From the NCBI GenBank assembly GCA_016584305.1, contig JACEEZ010020241.1, positions 41,001-105,000 of the forward strand: a stretch of DNA of 64,000 bases, given 5' to 3'. The DNA is from Chionoecetes opilio. Taxonomy: Eukaryota; Arthropoda; Malacostraca; Decapoda; Majidae. The stretch's first letter is position 1; each line of letters opens with the position of its first letter. The notes under the pieces were generated by a model. It ran no database searches and was not told the DNA's origin. It saw nothing but the letters and a program-made list of their open reading frames with translations. The translations under genes were made by a program, and so were the position numbers. This document shows positions 56,559 through 64,000 of the stretch, one piece after another.

Positions 56559-56770
56559 TTAACCCTTTCACGCCCAGATCTTTCCTTTGCTATAAAAATC
56601 GTATGTTGTCGAGCCATAAAATTACGAAAACTAACTGAATATACCAAATTAGTTAGTGGACAAGCATACTAAACAGGTCATATCTATAAAACATTGCTTA
56701 TATTCACTAAAATTGGTCTTATGGTAGTCAAATTACAATAGAAATTACGTTCTGGGTCTCAAGGGGTTAA
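56559..56770 (-). mobile_element. piggyBac-like MITE, copy 3
   Basis: TTAA at 56559-56562 and 56767-56770; ends CCCTTTCACGCCCAGATC and GAACGTAATTTC inverted. Opposite orientation to the other copies. Confidence 0.85.
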
Positions 56771-56823
56771 AGTCGTGAATTCAAAGCTCAACACACATAT
56801 TGTCTCCATAACTATCTTTGGTC

Positions 56824-57227
56824 CATTTATAGTTTCACCCAACCAACGATTTTCTGATGCGCCTTATGTTTTTCTGGTGTGTTTTTATGTGTTTTGAATG
56901 AATCTGCTAACCGTTTCTGTCGCAATTGTTATTATTATTTTTTTTGTTGCAAAAATGACAAAAAAAACCAAATAATGAACCTAAACCTAACCTAACCTTT
57001 ACCTATACCTAACCTAGCCCATACCTAACCTTGCCTATACCTATATCTAACCTAACCTTTACCTAACTTTAAAAAAAAAAAAAAAAAAACTAACCTTTAC
57101 TCTACCTCAAAAAAAAAAAAAAAAAAATTGCGACAGAAACGGTTAGCAGATTCATTCAAAACACATAAAAACACACCAGAAAAACATAAGGCGCATCAGA
57201 AAATCGTTGGTTGGGTGAAACTATAAA
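56824..57227. mobile_element. palindrome A7 with CCTAACC core
   Basis: Arms 56824-56927 and 57127-57227 are perfect or near-perfect complements (TTTATAGTTTCACCCAACCA / TGGTTGGGTGAAACTATAAA; AACCGTTTCTGTCGCAAT). The centre is CCTATACCTAACCTAGCC repeats with A-runs. Same plan as 28214-28812. Confidence 0.88.
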
Positions 57228-57310
57228 TTATCCCTATCTTTCTCCATTATTTTCGTCCTTTACTTTTCTGTTAATTTTTTATTCTCGACATTGATAAGTA
57301 ATTTTTTTTT

Positions 57311-57614
<304 letters not shown>

Positions 57615-57792
57615 CACCTCACATCACACATTCTTTCCTCACCTCATTTCGTTTCCAGCTTTCACTCCGTTTATCTCACTTACACACTCGTCTCACATTT
57701 TTCATTATAAAACAAACACTTATTTTTGTTATTTCCATTCCTGCGCCACACCCAACGCTTTCCTCACATGCTCAAACACGTCCAATGCCCAC

Positions 57793-58167
57793 CTATAGTC
57801 TATTTTTTGTATTATGGTCAAAATGCAGTAAGGAAGCCACGCCCCCTGCCTCCCCTTCTATTCTACGGGGCAGCTGATTGGTGCACTCCTCGTATCATCA
57901 CTACCCATCACAATATCTTCACTACTTAACAGCGGCGTGACCACTGGACAGAGCAATCTTCACTACAGGGGGTGACAAAATCAAAAATCCCTCTGTAGTG
58001 AAGATTGCTCTGTCCAGTGGTCATGCTCTGTTAAGTAGTGAAGATATTGTGATTGGTAGTGATGATACGAGGAATGCACCAATCAGCTGCCCCGTAGAAT
58101 AGAAGGGGAGGCAGGGGGCGCGGCTTCCTTACTGCATTTTGACCATAATAAAAAAAATAGACTATAG
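57793..58167. mobile_element. palindromic MITE, 375 bp, about 180-bp arms
   Basis: CTATAGTCTATTTTTTGTAT ... TAATAAAAAAAATAGACTATAG. Arms match nearly base for base to a loop of about 20 bp (GGGGGTGACAAAATCAAAAA). One half-end copy at 50900-50922 (CTATAGTCTATTTTTTATAA). Confidence 0.9.
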
Positions 58168-58389
58168 TGTTCCCTTCAAATGTTCGCCAATACGGTGTCT
58201 CGATAAGGGAAAGTGTATACGAGCAATATTCAGTTTTTCGTTGTGTGCAGTCTGTGCATTCGTCTTCATTTGTGGTGCGCGTGTAATGAAAGTCGTAAGC
58301 TAATGATATTACATGGTATACGAGTGGTGGCAACCTTTTTTTCAAACTAGCAGATACGCTACGCTTTACATCACAACTGGGCGACCAAA

Positions 58390-58607
58390 ATGTCTCCTAG
58401 TGATGGAAAACTGTCGCCCAGTAAGAACAATTTTAAGCTACTGGGCGACAAGATATTTGTTCATAAAATCCTTCCTGGATACAATGGTTCATCTTATCTG
58501 TGTGTGTTAGATCCGGAAGTGCACTCTTATTACTGCATAGGATCTTTATTTATACACAACATACAAAAGGGTGAAGTTGATGTATCCAAAAAACTATATT
58601 TTAACAG
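58390..58607 (+). CDS. candidate first coding exon, unknown protein
   Basis: ATG at 58390 (CCAAAATGTC) opens 72 codons plus two bases, ending at a donor AACAG|GTAGGC (58607/58608). The sequence is protein-like: SPSDGKLSPSKNNFKLLGDK, IFVHKILPGYNGSSYLCVLD, PEVHSYYCIGSLFIHNIQKG, EVDVSKKLYFN. No signal peptide, transmembrane segment or known motif recognised. A 12-bp hairpin TGTCGCCCAGTA / TACTGGGCGACA lies inside codons 9-21, with further copies of the word before and after the exon. Host gene or domesticated transposon sequence are both possible; the next exon was not found before the window end. Confidence 0.4.
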
Positions 58608-58818
58608 GTAGGCCTTTACCTTTCTGGATATCCAAAGAATGTCGCCCAGTAAGATTTGCTTAAAAAATGCCCTGTTAACTGGCGCTTCACGTAACATCAA
58701 GTTCCCTTTAGTAACTTCACGGATTCATCACATCACTTCACTCTCTGTATTCATGTCATAAAGTAAGGTGGATAACTTTGATCTCCTTCAGTCTTACTTG
58801 CTTATAAAGAACCTTAGT

Positions 58819-59032
58819 TTAACCCTTTGAGACCCAGAACGTAATTTCCATTGTAATTTGGGTACCATTAGACGATTTTTAATGAATATAAGTAATGTTT
58901 TATAGCTATGACCAGTTTAGCATCCTTGCCCACTAGCTAATTTGGTATATTAAGTGCCTTTTCTTATTTGTATGGCTCGACAACATACAATTTTTTTTTA
59001 GCAAAGGAAAGATCTGAGTGTGAAGGGGTTAA
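58819..59032 (+). mobile_element. piggyBac-like MITE, copy 4
   Basis: TTAA at 58819-58822 and 59029-59032; CCCTTTGAGACCCAGAACG and GATCTGAGTGTGAAGGGG ends; body as in copies 1-3. Confidence 0.85.
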
Positions 59033-59185
59033 CATAATTTTCCGTGTCAGTGCGATAATTTAGGTGATTTGAATGACTGCTAAGAATAGTATGCTCATTT
59101 CTAGTGTAAATGGATATACCTCAAATAATTCATGTTCATAGTTAAGATTTTTTTTTATTATCTACTGCATCTCAGCTAACAATCC

Positions 59186-59370
<185 letters not shown>

Positions 59371-60100
59371 AATAGAGATAGATAGATAGATAGATAGACA
59401 GAGAGAGTAAATAAGTGAAACAGCCCAGACTTTCCTCCTTTAAGAGCTTCACTTATGAAAGACGATCCTGCCTGCTAGCTCGTACCTCTTCCTACCATCC
59501 TGTGTTAGTAGGGCAGTAGGTGAAGAGGACTCCAAGCAGACGAGGGAAGGCAAGCAGGCAGGTGAAGGAAAGCAGGCAGGCAAGTGATAAGGAGGGCAAA
59601 AATGATAGTAAGCAGGATTAATTCAGAAAAATAAAATAAAATAAAGGCTAAAGAAGAATGAGAGGTATGATGAAGGTATACATGAATTAATTAATGATGA
59701 AAATGAAGAATGAATGATCAAATGAAATAGATCAATCGAATCCGGGAATGAGAAATGCAAGAGGAAATATTATGTTTTGAGTGGAGTATGAAAACCAAAC
59801 GATGAAATAAAGATGATGAAAGGAAAGAAGGTAGGAAGGAAGACGTCAAACAATGAAAGAAGGAAGGAAGGAAGGAAGGAAGGGTGGAGTTAAGCAAGGC
59901 ATGTAATAAGGAAGGGTGGAGGGAAGGAAGGAAGAGGGAAGGGTGGGAAGAGGGAAGGGTGGGAAGAAGGAAGTTGCTAAAGGCTAGAAAAAAAATAGGG
60001 GGTGGGAGGGAGGGGAGAAGGAAGGAAGGGAAAGAAGAGTGCAGAACAAGGACGAAGGAAGAGAGAAAAGGAAGGAATACGAACAGGAAGAAAAGGGAGG
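59371..60100. other. non-coding, purine-rich
   Basis: Contains (AGGC)- and (GGAA)-type low-complexity stretches; no gene seen. Confidence 0.5.
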
Positions 60101-61525
60101 AGGAGTGATAATAACGAGAGAAGTAGGAGGAAGAGGAGGGAGGAGGAGTGATAATAACGAGAGAAGTAGGAGGAAGAGGAAGGAGGAGGAGTGATAATAA
60201 CGAGAGAAGTAGGAGGAAGAGGAGGGAGGAGGAGTGATAATAACGAGAGAAGTAGGAGGAAGAGGAAGGAGGAGGAGTGATAATAACGAGAGAAGTAGGA
60301 GGAAGAGGAGGAGGAGGAGTGATAATAACGAGAGAAGTAGAGGAAGGGAGGAGGAGGAGTGATAATAACGAGAGAAGTAGGAGAAAGAGGAAGGAGGAGG
60401 AGTGATAATAACGAGAGAAGTAGGAGGAAGAGGAGGGAGGAGGAGTGATAATAACGAGAGAAGTAGGAGGAAGAGGAGGGAGGAGGAGTGATAATAACGA
60501 TGAGAAGTAGGAGGATAGAGGAGGGAGGAGGATATAACAACGAGAGAAGTAGGAGAAAGAGGAGGAGGAGGAGGTGATAATAACGAGAGAAGTAGGAGAA
60601 AGAGGAAGGAGGAGGAGTGATAATAACGAGAGAAGTAGGAGAAAGAGAGGGAGGAGGAGTGATAAAAACGAGAGAAGTAGGAAGAGAGGAGGAGGAGAGT
60701 GATAATAACGAGAGAAGTAGGAGAAAGAGGAGGGAGGAGGAGTGATAATACGAGAGAAGTAGGAGAAAGAGGAAGAGGAGAGATGATAATAACGAGAGAA
60801 GTAGAGAAAGAGGAGAGGAGGAGAGTGATAATAACGAGAGAAGTAGGAGGAAGAGGAGGGAGGAGGAGTGATAATAACGAGAGAAGTAGGAGGAAGAGGA
60901 GGGAGGAGGAGTGATAATAACGAGAGAAGTAGGAGAAAGAGGAAGGAGGAGGAGTGATAATAACGAGAGAAGTAGGAGAAAGAGGAAGGAGGAGGAGTGA
61001 TATAACGAGAGAGTAGGAGGAAGAGAGGAGGAGGAGGAGTGATAATAACGAGAGAAGTAGGAGAAAGAGGAAGGAGGAGGAGTGATAATAACGAGAGAAG
61101 TAGGAGAAAGAGGAAGGAGGAGGAGTGATAATAACGAGAGAAGTAGGAGAAAGAGGAAGGAGGAGGAGTGATAATAACGAGAGAAGTAGGAGAAGAGGAG
61201 GAGGAGAGTATAATACGAAGAATAGAAAAGAGAAGAGGAGGAGTGATAATAACGAGAGAAGAGGAGGAAAGGAGAGGAGGAGTGATAATAACGAGAGAAG
61301 TAGGAGAAGAGGAAGAGTGAGGAGGAGGTGTAATAAGAGAAAGTAGAGAAGGGAAGGAGAGGAGTATAATAACGAAGATGGAGAAGAGAGAGAGATGATA
61401 AAACGGAGGTGCAAGGAGAGGGGAGGATACGGAGAAGATAGAAGAGGAGAGGAGGAGTGATAATAACGGAGAGTAGGAGAGAGGAGGAGGGAGTGAAGAG
61501 AGAGTAGGAGGAAGAGAGGAGAAGT
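60100..61525. repeat. 43-bp minisatellite, about 33 copies
   Basis: Unit GATAATAACGAGAGAAGTAG + GAGGAAGAGGAGGGAGGAGGAGT. Copies decay and shorten toward 61200-61520. The 476- and 535-codon minus frames (SPTSLVIITPPPSS) come only from the repeat. Confidence 0.96.
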
Positions 61526-61654
61526 AGGATGAGAGTAAGAGGTAGAAGCGTTGTGTAATATTTAACAGGGAGAATAAACAACATGAAGAAATGATTTTGT
61601 CCTCAGGAGCTTGGTGCCCTCAGGTAAGATAACACATGGCAGCTGTAGTGCGAG

Positions 61655-61656
<2 letters not shown>

Positions 61657-61740
<84 letters not shown>

Positions 61741-61813
61741 AGAGAGGGGAGAGAGAGAGAGAGAGGAGAGAGAGAGGAGAGAGAGAGAGAAGAGAGAGAG
61801 AGAGATGAGAGAG

Positions 61814-61899
<86 letters not shown>

Positions 61900-61908
61900 A
61901 GAGAGGAG

Positions 61909-61973
<65 letters not shown>

Positions 61974-61978
61974 AACTC
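61657..61978. repeat. (GA)n with AGGA breaks
   Basis: 320 bp; frames on both strands are artefacts. Confidence 0.97.
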
Positions 61979-62118
61979 AAGCAAAAGTGACATGGAGGAA
62001 AATATAATTTGATAATATTTTCTGGTTTTCTGTTTACTGCTATTTGGACACAGACCAATTTCTTCATTTTTTGCTCGTTTTATTTTTTGATGATTTAATG
62101 CTTGAATTATTTTATATT

Positions 62119-62250
<132 letters not shown>

Positions 62251-62327
62251 CCATCTATTCACCTATCTCTCTATATGCCTATCTATTTATCTATAATTTA
62301 CATATCCTTTTCCATTTCTTAAACCTA

Positions 62328-62803
62328 CCGTAGATAACAGTAAAGTCGCCACCTGCAGTCATGTCGCCAGCCGCCAAATATTACGAATTATAGCATCACT
62401 ACTGCTATGTATGCGCCACTGAAGATGATACACAGTAGTTTATATCATGACTGTATAATCTACCCTGTTTCAGCGTTGTTTTATGCTTTGTAGCTGCAAG
62501 TATAGACGGTTTCAAATTTCGCTACGCATTTTTTTATCGGGCGACGACGACCGCGGTACGACACTCGGTAAATAAACACTAGATGGCGACTCTACTGTTG
62601 GTAGCCACTTTGTAGATATTTTTGTCATTTGTTCATTTATAGCCCTAATATGACACAGATGAAGACACAAAATGACACAGACTCTCCAGATAGCTCCTTC
62701 TAACTGTCCTGAAATCATGGATGTAGAAATGTAAGTGTTAACGCCACCACACGTCTGTAAACAGAAAAAAAAGTTGTCCTGGCGACTTAACTGTTATCTA
62801 CGG
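62328..62803 (+). mobile_element. CCGTA-family MITE, long form, best-preserved ends
   Basis: TA (62326-62327, 62804-62805) flanks CCGTAGATAACAGTAAAGTC and GACTTAACTGTTATCTACGG. 476 bp; body aligned with 53786-54273. No open frame. Confidence 0.9.
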
Positions 62804-62963
62804 TACCTAGTATATATACACTAACAAAAAAAAAAACCAGTATGCAAACATCTTTTACTCTTTCATGCTTCAGTGAAAGCAATGATGAATAGGCAAGATG
62901 TGTCATGAAGGGAATATATCCGTGAGAATACAGATTACTCACAAAAAAAGAAACTAATGATTG

Positions 62964-62965
<2 letters not shown>

Positions 62966-63051
<86 letters not shown>
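62966..63051. repeat. (GA)n microsatellite
   Basis: GA repeats with two GGAG breaks. Confidence 0.97.
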
Positions 63052-63054
<3 letters not shown>

Positions 63055-63348
63055 CCCGTCACAGCAAGCAAACGTCAACAGAAAACGTATTAAGGCTTAT
63101 ATGTCGACCACTTCACCGTTATCAAAGCATGACACAGCATTATCACTGATCCATTAATATTCGTTGCAATACAATAAGATACATGCACATTATATTTAAC
63201 AGTGATACCGTAGGGCGTATAACACTGTGTTATTCATAAGACCTGTTTGTTTGTTTTTTGTTTATCGCCACCTTGAACTACTCTCAGGTATTATTAATTA
63301 TTGTTTAGTAAAGGCATCACACATTCGCTCCTTGACCACAGACACTAC

Positions 63349-63525
63349 ACACACACACACACACACACACCACACCACACCACACCACACCACACCACAC
63401 CACACCACACCCACACCCACACACACACCACACACACACCACACCACACCACCACACCACACCACACCACACCACACCACACCACACACCACACCACACC
63501 ACACACACACACCACACACACACAC
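63349..63525. repeat. CA/CCACA repeat
   Basis: (CA)n grading into (ACACC)n and back. Confidence 0.96.
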
Positions 63526-63599
63526 GAAGTCATAATGAAGAAATTAATTGTGGCCATGATACGCCCTAGACTGATACTAGACTAGATATTGTTGCTTTT

Positions 63600-64000
63600 C
63601 TTGCTCTCTTCTACCGTTATTTTCATGCTCACTGCTCTTCTGAACTTGCTAACTGCATGCCTCCCCCCCTCCCGCGGCCTCGCTGCACAAGACTTTTTAC
63701 TCATTCTCATCCCTATTCTGTCCATCTTCCTAATGCAAGAGTTAATCAGTATCTTTATTCTTTCATCCCTTTCACTGGTAAACTCTGAAACTCTCTTCCT
63801 GTTTCTATTTTTCCACTTTCCTATGACTTACATCTTTTCAAAAGAAGAGTAACAAGACACCTCCCGAACTAAATTGGCTCACCCCTCTTTTTTATTTTAT
63901 TCTCTGACTGTCTGTCTTCTTTATAGGGACTGGCAACTAAGCGGGCTTTGTGTTACCCATTTTTGTTGTGCCCTTGGCCAGTTGCTTGTGATGTAAAAAA
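63600..64000 (+). pseudogene. Jockey-like LINE-A, copy 4, 3' end
   Basis: Plus strand. In the coding frame it contains YRYFHAHCSSELANCMPP and the typical LINE-A C-terminus (VHLPNARVNQYLYSFIPF), with decay, then the 3' UTR block GGGACTGGCAACTAAGCGGG and the start of a poly(A) (TGATGTAAAAAA) that is cut by the window end. Confidence 0.88.

Noticed and set aside
59977..61584. 476- and 535-codon Ser/Leu/Pro-rich minus frames
   Set aside because: Artefact of the 43-bp purine-rich minisatellite; they differ only by frame.

Overview
The window is eukaryotic nuclear DNA, most likely from an arthropod and best fitting a decapod crustacean such as a crab. Host coding sequence is sparse and split by long introns. 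Microsatellites, mostly (CT/GA)n and (CA/GT)n, are very dense. TTAGG-like motifs (GGTTAGGTTAGG / CCTAACCTAACC) recur inside dispersed elements. Several non-LTR retrotransposon lineages, tRNA-derived SINEs and many palindromic DNA elements fill the rest. The species cannot be fixed by reading alone. I saw no bacterial-style operon, rRNA gene, CRISPR array or intact LTR element.

Host genes. (1) 2242-2394, + strand: the last coding exon of a protein kinase C, with its turn and hydrophobic motifs; most of the gene lies to the left of the window. (2) 40981 down to 32896, - strand: a complete four-exon gene for mitochondrial ribosomal protein L54 (mRpL54). It encodes 141 aa, its splice phases are consistent throughout, and its introns are packed with repeats. 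Weaker candidate exons lie at 1228-1264, 4152-4303 (-), 25493-25592, 43611-43752 (-) and 58390-58607.

Layout. 1-9 kb: PKC exon, tRNA-Val-like SINE, two piggyBac-like MITEs, two TA-flanked MITE families. 9-15.5 kb: minisatellites with 21-, 31-, 74- and about 45-bp units, several palindromic elements, and an inverted-repeat element at 14754-15467 with a 13-bp target duplication. 16-25 kb: a nested transposon stack. A LINE (B) is split by a 4.07-kb DNA transposon with terminal inverted repeats over 100 bp and by a CR1-like LINE (C); a Jockey-like LINE (A) sits inside the DNA transposon. In both cases removing the insert and one target duplication restores the LINE-B reading frame. 25.6-27.3 kb: a second LINE (E) interrupted by a 908-bp solo-LTR-like insert. 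28-30.7 kb: foldback elements and an RTE-like LINE (D). 30.8-32 kb: second LINE-C copy. 32.2-41 kb: mRpL54 and its transposon-filled introns, including three back-to-back palindromes. 41-52 kb: an inverted-repeat element, a 1.7-kb 26-bp minisatellite, SINEs, more palindromes, and 31-bp and 123-bp satellites. 52-64 kb: microsatellites, a LINE fragment lodged in a (CT)n tract, MITEs, a candidate first exon, a 43-bp minisatellite and a LINE-A 3' end.

The least explained material is the TIR transposon carrying a protein with a CxxC...KYHxxC motif, the family of palindromic elements with TTAGG-like cores or repeated arms, and the retroposon-like palindrome at 14754-15467.
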